A stretch of 64,000 nt of DNA from Ottelia alismoides (GCA_037367405.1 JAZKJV010004148.1:558501-622500); one strand, 5' to 3'; counted from the stretch's first letter, positions 22,801 through 36,000 are shown. Notes: generated from the letters alone by a model not told the origin. Numbers and translations: made by a program.

Positions 22801-22897
22801 CTCATCAGTCTCTACCTGTGGTATATATGTGTTTTGACTATTCCTTCTTTCTCCCGCATGTTATGTGTGCCCTTGATCTATCACCATATTTTTGTGT

Positions 22898-23441
22898 CTA
22901 CACTTAGGACGTACCTTGTCCTAAGTATAGGGGGGTACACACCGCGTTGTTCTTTCCTCATTCAGTTTCGTCACTCCTGTTGTTGCCTATACTTAGGGAT
23001 ATTTCACCCTAAGTATAGGGGGAGTAATATGTATATTCTCCACGATCTTTTCATCTATCTGTATACATCAATCTTTTCGTCTTTTCTTCTTTTCTTTTTC
23101 ATATTTCTTTATCTAAATAAAGGTGTCGCCCCTTTGTGTCAGTTTTCTATACTTAGGACGTACTTTGTCCTAAGTATGGGGGGTGCACCCCTGATTTGTT
23201 AATTCTTTGATCTGTTTATTCCCACCCGTGGCCCTCCCTACGTTGTGTACAGTCTGCTATACTTAGGATTATTTGATCCTAAGTATAGGGGGGTCGGTCA
23301 CCTTCTTATTCATTTGTATATTCATTCTTTCATTATTTTGTCAATCGTTAAAGTATAGGCTTTTCTATACTCAGTATGAGTTATGTCTTCTCTTTCTCTT
23401 CTCGACCTATGAGGACATAGCTCATGCTAAGTATAGGGGGG
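22898..23441 (+). repeat. PPT-like hairpin series of element A (five units)
   Basis: Same five hairpins as in B: ACTTAGGAC/GTCCTAAGT, TACTTAGGG/CCCTAAGTA, TACTTAGGAC/GTCCTAAGTA, TACTTAGGAT/ATCCTAAGTA and the long GAGTTATGTC...GACATAGCTC form. Tails are TATAGGGGGG, except unit 2 (TATAGGGGGA) and unit 3 (TATGGGGGG). Confidence 0.88.
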
Positions 23442-25325
23442 TCGTACATACTCTGTATATACTTTAGCCATAACTCACACTTTCATAATACATATGGCTA
23501 AATATAATGTATATATAAACATATAATCCATTAATAAACAACAGTCATTCCTCAAATTGTTTTTGTATTTACTAATTAATGAATCAGGTTAAAAATATTT
23601 TTGCAAAATGATTTGAAAAATGGTGTGAACCGTTTGGAAAACTTTTTGTGAAATGTTTTCAACCCGTGTAAAATTGCTTTGCTTGTAAAGTTTTCTTCTT
23701 TTTGTGAAATAAAGGATTTGAAAAACCTATTTGCAAATAATTTTGAAAACATTTGTAAAAATATTTTGAAAAAAATGTATATATACAGTGCGAAAAATCT
23801 TTGCAAAATGACTTTCATATGATTGTAAAAATTTTGCAAAATTATTTTGTACTATAGTTTTCAAAATTTGTTGTCAAATAAATTTGAGGAATGAATAGAT
23901 CATTGAAATAGAAAGAAAATGTGTATATAAATTCTTTATCAATTGTATAAATATAACCTAAATAACTCACTTTATAAAAACCCATAAAATCTTTAAAATC
24001 CTTAAATCTTGTAAAATAAAGCGGCACGCCCGTGTAAATAGTTGTACATACTTTTTGTGTGCCAAGATTTTTATTTGCAAAAATTCTTTGTGTAAAAAGA
24101 TTCTTTGATTTTTAAATTCTTCATGAAAAAATTGCATCATTCATTGTGCATAGCATGTGCATATCATTCATATTCTTTTTGATTGAGCTTGATGATTGAA
24201 CTAATCCAATAAAGTTGAAGATTGGAGCTTGGTTGGACCTTATCACACCTAACTGCACTGGAACCTTATGGGAACTAGGTTTAAGGTACTTCAGGTCTAT
24301 TCAGACTTACTTCTTTGAGAAATTAAGGCTGGGTTCAAGTCACCTCAACTGACTAAATAGAACTTTTTGAGACACACGCATGACTCTTGTCGACCGTAAC
24401 CTAACTTGGATACTTGCACCTTTCACTTGGCTCAACTCAGTTGGAGTGGTGAGGGGGTTGGATTTGCCAGTCTGAGACGCACACGGGTGGAAACATTTGT
24501 CCTCGTATAGGTAGGGAAGTGCACCCCAACCTGGTCCAGTTTCAATGAAGTCGAATGACAGGAGAGTGTGGGTTGCGATAAAGCTTCAAAAGAGGGATAG
24601 TCTTCTGGATCAAGAGGAAAAAGTCCTTATGTAAATGCTGCTGTGAATAGTATTTCAAAAAAAAACTCCAAAAAAGTGGACATGCTTGAAAATAAAAATA
24701 AAAGTGCCTGCCGGAGTATGTATATACGTTGTATAGAAAATAAGCAAGCTTGAGCATCAAAGTTATACCATGTGAGCCTGCAGCTAGATGACTTGACTGC
24801 ACTGGTCTTGCATCCCAGGATAGGTAGCTACACTGGCTACCGTCCATTCTCTTCTTCCCCTCCTCCTCTTGAGTCGGATGCCACTTGAACTTAGAAGGGA
24901 ATACCCCGCTCCTAGACGACAGGGGGCTGGATTAGGGAATCATTGGGTTGTCATTCTGGAGAAGTCAATTCCTTAGTCCTTTTAGTTGGGGAGAGCCACT
25001 ATCACTTACACTGTACAAGTCAGCTTCATAGTCATAAGGGTTTGCTTATGATGTAGGCTAGTTTTGACCTGGCTATTGAGGTGATTTGAACCAAGTTTTG
25101 TGACTCTTGAAGGCTGTTGTGTTTTAAATTTGGTTCCCGACTAGGTTCCACACACATTTTCACACCAAGGTCTAACCTGAGCTCCAAACTTTGATTTTGT
25201 ACAAATAAGTTTGATAATCATGATTAATTCAATTTCTTCTTTAAATTCTTTATTCTTGCTTTTTCTTTTCTTCTTATTCTTTGTTCTTTTTGTACTTATT
25301 GCATAAGTATTTGCTAGGGACTAGC
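23442..25325 (+). other. 3' non-coding region of element A
   Basis: No gene. Degenerate TTTGAAAA words at 23590-23890 and the conserved block at 24180-25200, as in B and C. The TTTGCTAG...CTAGCAAA stem precedes the PPT. Confidence 0.68.
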
Positions 25326-25344
25326 AAAGGAAAGTATAGGGGGG
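25326..25344 (+). other. PPT of element A
   Basis: Purine run ending AAGTATAGGGGGG directly before the 3' LTR. Confidence 0.9.
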
Positions 25345-28300
25345 TGATGAATCTCCATTTCATCACCTTTACTCTATCATTTTGGCCTTAAAAACCCCAA
25401 CAAATGCATGAAAATGGCATCAATTTATCTATAATTGCATTCATTATTTATTGTAATTATTGTATACTAAATAAGGTTTTAAATGCCAAAATTATAGAAT
25501 AAAGAGAAGAAAAGAAAAAGGAATAAAATATTGAAAATATTTTATGACCCAAACCCTGAGACCAAGTCCATAATGGAATTGGTCGACAAAGAATAAAGTA
25601 GGGGGAGATAAGGGCCAAAAATAAAATAACACCTCATTTATTCATGCATTAATTATGCATTTTTGACACCTATTTTGTATCTAATTATTTATTCATCAAA
25701 TAAAGAAACTTTGTACATAAAAGATGTAGATAATAATGTAAATAAAAATACAAAATTAAGTTTATACATAAATAATATAATGTGTTCATTTTATACCTAG
25801 AATAAAAAGCTAGAAACCAATCTTCACAGACCCATATCTTCCAAATAAAAACTCAAAACATAGCAAAATCACTCTAATTGTATATAACTTTTCATGAACC
25901 ATTTAATGGTGGTGGTTTTATATTTTTTGGTGTTACTGTGCAAGAGATAGGTTTTGGGCCCCTATTACATAATACCGATTAAAATATTCATTATATTCAT
26001 TATTAATTATTTTTATAAATTTATATGTTTAGAATTTTGTAAATAATATAAATAATACATGTACATATTGAAATTAAAAGAAAACCAAAAAAACCTCAAA
26101 TAAAATAAGTCTATGTAATCACATAGGTAAAATACCTATGTATTACTTATATATAAATAAAACAGGGATTTCATTCTTTTATTTATTTATATTTTTATTA
26201 AATTGTAAATATTATCTATATTCCATTAAAAATGTAAATCCAAAACAAAACCCAATAAAATTCATTAAATAAATAAAATGTACATAAAATATAGGTAAAA
26301 TACCTATAAGTATACCTACATATTATATATACCTATTTAATTAAAAATGCAAATAAACTCATAAAAATCAAATAAAAATATATTTATTCTAACAAAAATA
26401 AGTTATAAATATATAAAATAAGAAAAAAGGATAATAAAATAAAATATACAAAATAAAAATAAAAATACACAAAACATAGGTAAATAAGCCTATAAATACA
26501 CTCATAAAAAATTACTAATAAATAAAGCCAAAAAATAAATAAAAATCATATGAAAATACTACATAAAATAATAAACATTTTTTATTTTATACTCAAAAAA
26601 ATAAAATCATTTACTATTTTAAATTAATTATTTCCAAATAAAAACCCCTGTTTTGTCCTGTAGCGCCCTACGTGGACCAATCAGGGGCAGCGAACTGTTA
26701 ACCTCTGGTCAACTGTCCCATCCGCGTGTCTGACCCGTCAGACATCCTAAACCCCCGATTTTCCTGCATTTTTCGTGGGCGTCTCGTCCATCGATTGCAC
26801 TCGATTCCTTCACAAGATTTGTACGCCGTTCATTGTACAATCATGCCAGATCTTGTAATCTAATGTACATCCTTTCGATTCTTCCCTACCGCCTAGTCAA
26901 TAAGGGTGCACCCTATGTCTTTAAATAACTCAACTCCTGCTTTTCCAAAAATTTGGTTAGTTTTCACCCATCTCCCTTCATTGTATTCAGTCCTGGAGGT
27001 TTCCTCGTGACAGGAGGAGGTCTTCGGCGCCTTGAATCGGTCCGATATAGTGGGAGCTACACCCACGACGGTGCTCTGGCGATCGCCACGCTCCTTGGCT
27101 AAAACCCAGGTTGAGCCTCTTCTTTTTACTGTCATTAGCTTAAATTAGTCATAGGTTTCATTTCTTGCATTTTATTTCATATTTAAATTAGTCAATTAGC
27201 TTAGTTAGATAGATTCGTAGTTCACCGGAGCTCCGCTCCGACGAACTATTTCACTGTGTTCCCGACGTCTTCCGATCGCCATTTTCACCCATTTCGTTCC
27301 CTTCCAATTTCTTCATCTCCCAGCCACCGTTGCCCAACTGGATCCCTCTTGGTTCTGCGAATCGGAGCTTCAACTCCTCCACCTCGTCGGAAGCTTCGCC
27401 ACCCACCGCCTTTTATGCTAACAGCTTCAAACCCCAGGTCGAGGGGGACACCCTCATGCCATGTGATCTTTCTGGATAGGTTAGGCACCTTGAAATGTGC
27501 TAGGAGACACAATCGAAGCCGGCGGAGGTACCTGGACCCCATTTCTTCTCCGAGCTCGTGGCGGTGCTCTAGCATACCTCCGACTGATCCAAGACCTCCA
27601 GCAGTTAGAGGATCCTTCTAGGAAGCCAGAGGGACCTTTTGGAGCAGCAAAGGCCGACAGGGGAGCGAGATCTCGCCAGAGGAAGCTCGCCCAGGCGACC
27701 CTTCTTCCCTGTTCTTCCAGCCTCTTCCTCTGCCGTTGGATGAAGGAGACGTCCCAAATCGAAGATCAGCCGTTGGATGGAGCCGCCATCGACTGTCAGA
27801 TCGCGACCCACAATCTAATCTCATCCGTCCATCGGTGAAGCGTCATTGGCAAATGTGGAGGCGCCACGTGGATAAGTCAAGAATATCAACCCTCTGATCC
27901 AACGCCTTAAGGGGTAAATTGCACCTTTAGCCCTTTGAATTTTTGTATTTATTATTTAGTTTTGTAAAATAAATGTAACATTGTAAATAATTGGGTTATT
28001 TGCATAAACCCCCTGCATTAATTGTGTATTACATTTAGGTCCTTCCCAGTAGAGTCACGTGTTGTCCCACATTACTTGGGGACTTTTTGCACTAAGACCC
28101 TTGGAATTATTGAAAATTGCATTTTGGTCCCTCCGAGTCTGGATCATGTGTTGTCCTACGTGATGTGTTGTGAATTTTGCACTTATGTCCTTAGCGGTTT
28201 TTGTATATTGTAAAAAGGTTCTGAAAGATTAAATAAATGTTTATTCCGTTGGGATTTTTGCACAGAACACCTTATCTTTATTTTTAATTGCAAAAATGCC

Positions 28301-29383
28301 CCTACCAGGCTATTTTATTTTTATGACTTTAATCTATTTATTAAAAATAGCTATGTAGCTCCTAAAAATACAAACAAATATGGGTAAATGCCTTATGTAG
28401 TGTACTTTCACGCTCATATATTTAATATGCATTTCTTGCATTTTATCTAATTTTTAAAATTAAAATGGAGCCTAAATAAACTCTGTCTAAATTATAAAAT
28501 GCCAAAAAATATAAAAAGTCTTAGAAAAATTCCCAAAAAATATATGTTGTGTATTTTAGTGTTTTGTAGTTCAGTCAAAAATTCATATAAAAATACAAAA
28601 GAAAACCCCTAAAAATTATTAAACTCGAAAAATTGTCATAAAAATCTTAAAAATTCTAGAAAAATCCTAAAAATCGAATTTTTATCTCTGAATTTTCTTT
28701 GCTTTATTATATTTCTTTTAAAACTAATTTGAGGAATTTTGGAAGTTGTTTTTATATTTTCACCCTCAATTTAGTTTCAACCTTTTATTTTATCCACTAT
28801 TTTCAGTATTTTTGACTTTAAAAATATCAAAAAAATCAGAAAAATCTAGAAAAATCACAAAAACATTAGAAAATTATAAAAAGCTTAAAACTATTTTATT
28901 TCCTGATTTTCCTTCTTTTACCTATTTTTATAAATATCTTATCTACCACTTTTCTTATATTGTGTATATATTCTAATTAAAGAAACAGAAAATACAAAAA
29001 AATAGAAAATATAAAAAGAAAGTATAAAATCAGAAATTAAAAATCAAAATACAAAAATATAAAAAAATCAATAATAATAAAAAATATATAATGAAAAACC
29101 CACAAAAACAATAACATGGACAAGAAGAGAATTGGATAATTTTGTGCATATTTCTGCCCCCAACCGTTTGCTCCCAGTGTTCGACCTCTACTTGTGCTTA
29201 CACCTATACACATTTACATGTAGAGTTATAATAAAATTTAATTCACATTTTTGGGACTTAATTGCTTTATTCTTTATTGTGGGTTAATCTCTAATTGATA
29301 CGGGTTTCGTGAGTGATCTCTCAGCGACACTGTTGTCCCGCCTTGTGTGGACTATTTTGGCCCTCGCGAGACCCCTGTTATCA
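25345..29383 (+). repeat. 3' LTR of element A
   Basis: It is 4,039 bp, matching 1045-5002 plus 19323-19414. A W-box pair (one arm TTAACC) is at 26698-26712, a candidate intron at 27110-27220, and the conserved hairpin at 27221-27245. A U5-terminal stem GGGTTTCGTGAG (29302-29313) / CTCGCGAGACCC (29363-29374) lies just before the LTR end. Confidence 0.94.
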
Positions 29384-29388
29384 ACCCT
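29384..29388. repeat. TSD of element A, right copy (ACCCT)
   Basis: Matches 1040-1044. Confidence 0.93.
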
Positions 29389-29470
29389 CACCCACTTTTT
29401 TTGGATTTTATAGATATATAAATACAAAAAAGTATGAGTTATGGACAAAAGTATATATACAATATATACA

Positions 29471-29890
29471 CCCCCTATACTTAGCTTGTGCTATGTCCTC
29501 ATAGCGTCAAAGGAGAAAAAGGAGGACATAACTCGTGCTAAGTAAAAGTGGGTGAAAAAGAATAAAAGGATAAAAGTCAGCCAACCCCCCCATACTTACG
29601 ATATGGTCATCGTAAGTATACTGGAAGAGCAAAAACGATGTGACTGAGGAAAAAAGAATATACAACGAAGGAACAAAAAGTAATAAAGAAAAACGAGATC
29701 ATCGAAATCACTCGATCCCCCCTATACTTAGGATAAGGCATCCTAAGTATAAAAAAGAGTGTAGCCAAAATTTGGGGACCAGTGATTTGTGAAAAAGAAA
29801 GGATATACAAAAGTAACAGAACAAAATAGAAAATGCTAGTCAACGAGCAATCAGTCCCCCCTATACTTAGGATATGGTATCCTAAGCATA
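29471..29890 (-). repeat. PPT-like hairpin series of M2 (four units)
   Basis: Read on the minus strand, four hairpins each end in the GTATAGGGGG type of tail. One has arms ATACTTACGAT (29592-29602) and ATCGTAAGTAT (29609-29619) where others have ATACTTAGGAT and ATCCTAAGTAT, a compensatory G/C swap in both arms. The unit at 29471 is the long form with GAGTTATGTC...GACATAG. Confidence 0.87.
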
Positions 29891-30229
29891 AATGTCGAGC
29901 AAAAATGGGGACGATTGTGGTCTACGAAGATGTACATGTGTTGTGAACTCCAAAAATCGAATAGCTCAAAAGTCTTTGTACAGGATGAGATAAAGTGGAA
30001 AAGTAGTCATGAATCCTGTACAATATAGATCATTTCAACCAGAGTTACACTGAATCTTCTGCTTTTTATGTGCAAGTTGATCCTTGGCTGAACAAGTAGA
30101 GCCGCCTCTGTAAGTGAACTCTGTACGTGGCATAGCTCTCTTTTCTGAAGTATGCGTCTCTGGAGTCGGACTACAGAAGGTGTCTATATGTGTAATAATC
30201 ACACCATCCAACTCTCTACGCTGAATAAA
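29891..30229 (-). other. M2 junction between protease and hairpins
   Basis: No ORF. In element C this position holds about 3 kb encoding RT, RNase H and integrase. Nothing recognisable from those domains remains here. Confidence 0.5.
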
Positions 30230-30962
30230 CTATATGATCTGTAAAATGTAATCAACTAACTCTCGTGCTGTAATATGTGTACTCTTAATCTGTGGCACTG
30301 AGATGTCTACTGCAAGAGATTGCTCATCTGAATCTGATATGAAATCTGTCTCTGTATGTGAACAATCAGATGAAGAACTAGGTACCATGTGATCTACCCT
30401 ATCCTTGTGTAGGATAACGTGGATATCAAAATAAACACTCTCAAGATCAGGAAACTGTGTCTCATCTATGTGCTGGCAATCGTCTGCAAGACTGGTGTCC
30501 TCTGAAGTAAATGACAATACTAATTTGGGACTGCTACATCCTCTCTCCATCTCAATGTGTATCTCTCCATTGTCTATGCGGAATGATACTCTCCCAGCAT
30601 TATAATTAAAGAGTGCTCTTGCTGTCTGCAAAAAAGGGCCTCCCGAGAAGGATTGGAGCAAGGTGTAACTGTGTAGGGCACACCATGTCTAGGACAGTAA
30701 AGTCCACCGGAAACTGCAAGCCCTGAACGATTACGATAATGTTCCTCAGCATACCTCTAGGTCTCTTCACAGATCGATTTGCAAACTGAAGTATCGCTCG
30801 TGATTTGTAGAGAGGACCTAACTTGAGCTTATCAAGCAAAGAGGTTGGAAGCAAATTGATTGTGGAACCATTATCTAAGAGAGTACGATGAAATGCGGCA
30901 TCTTCAATCTGACAGGTGACATAGTGAGCTCTAGAATCTTTCTTCTTCTTGGGTACCTTGTA
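30230..30962 (-). pseudogene. M2 aspartic protease remnant
   Basis: Translation on the minus strand gives a retropepsin-like region aligned with residues 90-200 of C's Pol: LLDNGSTINLLP, ILQFANRSVKRPRG and ILLGRPF correspond to LLDSGSSINLLP, ILQFADRPVKRPRG and IILGRPF. The active-site triplet reads D-N-G instead of D-S/T-G, which should abolish or weaken activity. A TGA at 30963-30965 precedes it, and a frameshift near 30610-30660 separates it from a following acidic linker that stops at 30230. No RT follows. Confidence 0.8.
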
Positions 30963-31781
30963 TCAAATAGCACATGAAGTTGCCTTGGTCAATATATGCT
31001 TCTCAACTCGTGATCTCTTCTTCCTACACATGGTGCATCTACTCTTCAGCTGATTCTTGAGCGTAGGAAAATGATCCAAGGCATCGTGAAGTGGGATCTT
31101 CAAAAAGATGTGATATTTTAATAATCGTTCAGTCTCTGGAGTCACAACATTCTTTTTGGTATTTTTCTTTCCTTCTCCAAACAAGACATTGGAAAAAGGA
31201 ACAATTTCAGGAATGGAAAAAGCAAACTTTTTATTCAACTCAGAATTAGCTTGTACATCAAGAGTTTCAGAATTACGTACAAAATTCTCTAAAACAGGGG
31301 AAGAAAAATTTTTGTCGGGAATATCTACATGGTCTGGCGTGATATCATCTTCTGACTCGTCAATATCAATGTCAACTGTTTCGGCATCGCTCCCTTCTCT
31401 CTGCTCATCATGGTAGTCCTCTTCCTCGTGTTGGTTCTCCTCCTCAACATCAGAATGTGACTTCTTATGGATTTGCTCTTGCTCCTCATCAAGTGCCCTC
31501 TCCTCTACTCCATCAGGTGCTTGTGGTGATCTACCGCTCCTGAGACAAATGAAGTTGGATAAAAATTCAGGAAAAGAGATCGTACCAGTAGTGGGGTCTA
31601 CCTGATCTGGATGCCTCCTCTTATTATCCGGATTCATCTGAGGCTGAGCTGGGAGAGTGGTCTTTGGTGTGGTTAGCTCATCTAGACAACGGTTAACTTG
31701 CTCCATCTCTGTTCTGTGTGCAGTCTGGAGCGTGCTTAGCATATCCATGATTTGATTCAGTGCCAGGGTCCATGAAGACAT
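30963..31781 (-). pseudogene. M2 Gag C-terminus to pre-protease region
   Basis: A 272-codon stretch whose middle contains LRSGR, the linker motif typical of Athila Gag and also found in C. It runs without a frame change into a segment resembling the N-terminus of C's Pol (ETERLLKYHIFLKIPLHDAL against VDILDKLTVEIPLLKAVEYM). So in M2 the gag and protease regions share one frame, unlike C. It contains a strongly acidic stretch and is closed by the TGA at 30963. Confidence 0.75.
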
Positions 31782-31810
31782 CTCAAATTCGGTGTGGTGA
31801 CCCTGACTTT

Positions 31811-33086
31811 CTACTTTCTCCTGCCTTGGCGTGTATTGCTGTGAGGTGTAAGGCTGGAAAGATCTCCGCGGTGTAAATGAAGACTGTTACTGCTGCTGAT
31901 AATGATATGTCTGTGGATAATTAGCAGGATATTGATAGGAATGTGGCCTCTGATATGCATGCTGGTGAGACTGCTGCTGCGTGTATTGCTGTCGGTGCTG
32001 GAAGTATGGACGTCCATGCTGCGGGTGACTATACTGCTGCTGCTGATGATGAGGTACACTCGGTTGCTGAATCGGAGTATACCAAATCCCGTTGATCTCA
32101 AGAGTGGCTTGAGGCTCAATATCCATATCTGCAGCACTGGTGATCTGACCGGGATTGGCATGAGACTGATCCTCATGCCAATCAATCTGTAGAGTCTCGG
32201 GCTCGCTCTGAACAAAATGTATCTGTCGGGTGGGCAGAGCAGGCAAAGTCCTCTGTGCAGGTTGTGTAGTCGAAGAAGATTGATCCTGCTGATACTGAAT
32301 TTATAGCTTCGATACCTTCTTCGTGAGATCACTCAGCTGGTGAGGCAGAGATGAGAGTTTCTCCAACTCTCGCAGTGGCTGTAAGTCCTGAACTTGCTTC
32401 TGAATCACATCCACCAACGTCAATATCTTGCTAATAAAGCCCATGTTGGTGTTGGATTCAGACTCTGAAATATTCGCCATCTTATGATGCTCTCGATGAT
32501 GTGGTTGCTGAGGGGCCTTTTGGAATGCTCTAGTAGAGTCAACGACTCTTGATTTCTCCGCCATCCCTTCGAAGATGGGCCAGACTGACTCGGCATCCTT
32601 ATTCAAATAACTACCGACACATGCGACACTCACTAGCCCCTGAATGTCCGGCTGAAGTCCTAAAAAATAGTTTTGCACAAGCACCTTCATTGGTATTTCA
32701 TGATGTGGGAATCTCTCCGTAAGATCCTTGAATCTATCCCATGCCTCATGGAAAGATTCATTCGATAGCTACGTGAAGTTAGAGATTTGACTCCTCATCA
32801 TGTTCGTCCTTCCAGAGGAAAATACTTACGCAGGAATGTGGACTTTAAATCATCCCATGTAGAAGTTTCCCTTCCTAAATGACTCAACCAGTAAAGTACC
32901 TTAGCTGCTAAGGCGAAGGGAAAGGCTTTGAGGCGAACAACCTCCTACGTAACTCCTGGATAGCCGTACCACAAATCATCTCGAACTACTGTAGAAACGT
33001 AAACGGCTCCTCTGTAGCATTCCCGTAAAACTTGGGAAGCAATGAGAAGAAGGACGGTCTCAAGTCGTATGACCCTTGATTCAACG
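31811..33086 (-). pseudogene. M2 gag, central and C-terminal part (broken)
   Basis: Minus-strand translation shows the Gag fold end (FLGLQPDIQGLVSVACVGSY; KDAESVWPIFEGMAE) matching C's Gag (FFGGLNIESQRLVDAACGGS; KDEDVVW). A Q/Y/H-rich region follows. In-frame TAA stops occur at about 32301 and 31887, and upstream of 32690 the frame is damaged. At 33086 the gene is interrupted by solo LTR S and continues at 36251. Confidence 0.8.
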
Positions 33087-33091
33087 GTAGC
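33087..33091. repeat. TSD of solo LTR S, left copy (GTAGC)
   Basis: Matches 36246-36250. Removing S and one copy restores collinearity with gag of C. Confidence 0.9.
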
Positions 33092-36000
33092 TGATAAACT
33101 GAAAAATCGGCCCTTTAAAAGCGTGTAATTAGCACTTCAACATGTCGTAGCGGTCGGGCCAATTCGGGTTCATCAAAGAGACCACCTCATTTAAATATAT
33201 GTCAATCAAAATGCGATGGTTGTAATAATTTTTTTTACTTGGTAAGATACCAATGTCGAACTCAGGGACACGAGCCTTTCTTATATTAGTCAGATTTTCA
33301 TCTATTTAACTAAGTGTTGAGTTACAGGTAAAATAGGTCAAGGCATGCATGAAGTGAGACAAGGCAACAACAAAGCATTAAAGAACAAAACATGCATTTT
33401 TTTTATAATTTTTATAATGCAGCTAAATGCAATGAAATGCATCACAAATATTATGCCCTAGTACAAAATGCTGAGTAATTTTAACTAAATTCGATTTCAA
33501 GATTAATTAAGCGATCAAGCTTGATGAACATATCAAGTTAGGCATAAGTTAAAGCTTCAAAAAGTCACATGGTGAATAAAATAATACAACAGAATTAGTA
33601 TGTCCGAAAATGAGAATTAAACATGCCATTAGAAAGTGCATCAAACAAGCTTCGAAACGGAACTGAAATCAACCAAATCAGATACACGATGCTCAAGATA
33701 TGCTAGAATGAAAACAAGGGCATAACTGAAATAAAACATGAAAATATAATTACAAAAAGGTCCCTAGAAAGGACTGAAATGGAAATATGCAAAAGAACGT
33801 GACCTTCCCTGTAATTTGCCCACACGCGCAGGGGCCTTTCTGTAGATATTAAAACCCGCGAGGGTTTCAATGTAAATATCCCCCTGCACGCATGGTCAGC
33901 ACGTGAAACAGGACTTGTTTACAATATTGAATAATTTCGTGGACATCTCTGCAATTTTCCTAGATAAGCACTTGCCAGGCACGTGCTATCCAGGCTCGGA
34001 GGGCGGATGAGGCTCGGCAGAGGTTCGCGGTGCTTCGGCCAGGGTCGGATCCTGGTTCGGGCTCGGTGCAAGCTCGTGAAGGTTCGGAAGCATCCAAGCC
34101 TGGAGGCTCGGACGCTTGGCTCGGGGAGGCTCTGGCGTAGGTTCGGGGATGCTCTGGAGTCGACGCGTGGATAACTGGAAGCCATTGGATCGTGAGGATC
34201 CAATGGTCTCTGGCGATGACGCTCCGGGGCGACGTGGTTGAGTCCAAGCCGTTGGATGTACTACGGGGGAAACATCCAACGGCTGCTGTGTGTTCATCCT
34301 CTGCTAAGGGCTGGTGGTGAACTCCGGACTCCGGCGAAGGAGCCCTAGCTCCGCCACTCTTCTATGGTGCCAGAGGAGCTCGCTCGCAGCTACTGGAGGG
34401 TTGTCGATGAAGCTCAGGAGACGGGCGAGCCACAACGATGCTCAATGTGGCGTCTCATTGCTATGGTAGTGGAAGCGAAGCTCGGCCAAATTTCTCCGAC
34501 GAGGTTCCCGATCAGTGAAGTCTCGAGCGCCTGCATGCGTTAATCTATAGCCGAAGCAGATGGGCGAAGTGTTTAAGCGAGGTGAGATGAAGTGAAGAGC
34601 TTCTATGGGCGGAGAAGACGACAGCTCAAGGCTCCTCCGCCGTGGAAGGCGGAGGAGGCGGGTTGGAAGTGAACTAAGGTTGCAGAAGATCAGGATGGTG
34701 GTCTAATGGGTGAGCGAAGATGATGGGAGTGTGGCGGAGCTCGGAGGGGGGTTAAGAGAGATTGATAGCAAAGGAAGAAGCCTAATTAATTGGATACAAA
34801 TTAAATAAAAATGCGAAGGAGGAAGAAGGAGACTTACCGGAGGTTGGGGCGGAGCGGAGCTTGGGCGCGGACTCCAATGAGGAGCCCTGGTCTTCGCTGA
34901 ACTCAGGCAGCGACTCGGAGCAGCTCGAGCGGGCTCAGTGGCGCCGCAACACCGCTGCAATCGGCGGAGGGTCAACACCGGAGGAACTCGTCGTCTTCGC
35001 TCGATCCTCCGCCTCCCCCTGTCACAGGGAGACGGAGGAGGGCTGGGCGATCCCTCACGTAAAGGTGGACGAAGTGGATTGAGGGAGGTGGCGGTGTATT
35101 TGAAGAAGAAATCGGCGGTTCCAGGTGATGATGGTGATGGTTTGACTGGGGATCGTGGGACGACTGGAAGGATGTCGTGGGTCGTGGAGGCATGCGTGAG
35201 GAAGAGGGAAGATTGAGGACCATCGTGGGGCAACTGGCGATGGGAGATGGTCGCTGGAGTGGCGGAGAAAAAGGGAAGGGCGGAAGGCGTGCATGAGATG
35301 GAGAACGTGGGGAGAGGGGTTTCGAGAGGTTGACGATGACTGATGGCCGTTGGATCTGGAGATCCAACGGCTGTCAATTGAGCGCTGAAGAACGGCCCTG
35401 ATGAGATCGGGAGCGGCACAATCGGAGGGTGAATGAGACGCCACGCGACGCATTGTGGAAAGAGCTCTAGTGAACGGTGATGATGAACTCAAGGGCACGA
35501 TCGAAGGGCGGAGGCACGCGCTTAGAAGAAGCGGCTGTGATGGATAGATGAGGTCGCGATCGGGCAGTCTTCAAAGCGCCACGTGGCACGCTCTGCGCGA
35601 GGTGCTAACGTGTGGTGATGATCATCTCTGGAGATTTGATCGAGCGGTTGCTATCCTCGAGGCCGTTAATGATGGAGATCATGAAGCTTTGGCGTGATCG
35701 AAGGGCGTAAAAGGCGACACGTGGTGCAAGGAAATCAAGGCGCTCGTGGACAGTAGTGATCAAGACCTAGGGACGATCTGATGGCTGTGGTGAATGAGCA
35801 CGCGTGGAGATATCTAAGCCATTGGATCAGAGGAGGATCCAACGGTTGTGCACGCGAGCGGCTGAAGCAAGGAGGGCGGGGCCACGTGGCACACCCAGAA
35901 CAGGCCACGTGGCCCAATCAGATTTATTTGAAAGGAAATATTGATTTTTGAGTGTCAAGATGGCTGAATTTGAGAAAACTCAAAACATGAAAGTTGTAGA

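Larger units (their letters stand above)
1045..29383 (+). mobile_element. Element A: non-autonomous Athila-like LTR retrotransposon (LARD-like), split by element B
   Basis: The element has LTRs of about 4.04 kb starting TGATGAATCTCC and ending CCTGTTATCA, a near-perfect tRNA-Asp PBS, a PPT and a 5-bp TSD. Its 5' LTR is cut near its 3' end by element B (5003-19317 plus one TSD copy). Without B the element is about 14.0 kb. The internal region (19415-25344) has no gag or pol, only short chance ORFs. Instead it holds a leader collinear with element C, a hairpin array, PPT-like hairpins and a conserved 3' block. The LTRs differ by about 5-8 % by eye, making it older than B and C. Mobilisation by an autonomous relative is inferred. 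Confidence 0.92.

Noticed and set aside
1045..29383. Reading A and B as a tandem array of LTR-internal-LTR-internal-LTR from unequal recombination
   Set aside because: The ATCTC duplication flanking 5003-19317 and the resumption of A's LTR at 19323 show a nested insertion.
34703..35419. A 238-codon minus-strand ORF and overlapping ORFs in solo LTR S
   Set aside because: They lie in the GC-rich core of an LTR, overlap in several frames, have low-complexity S/P-rich composition and no recognised domain.
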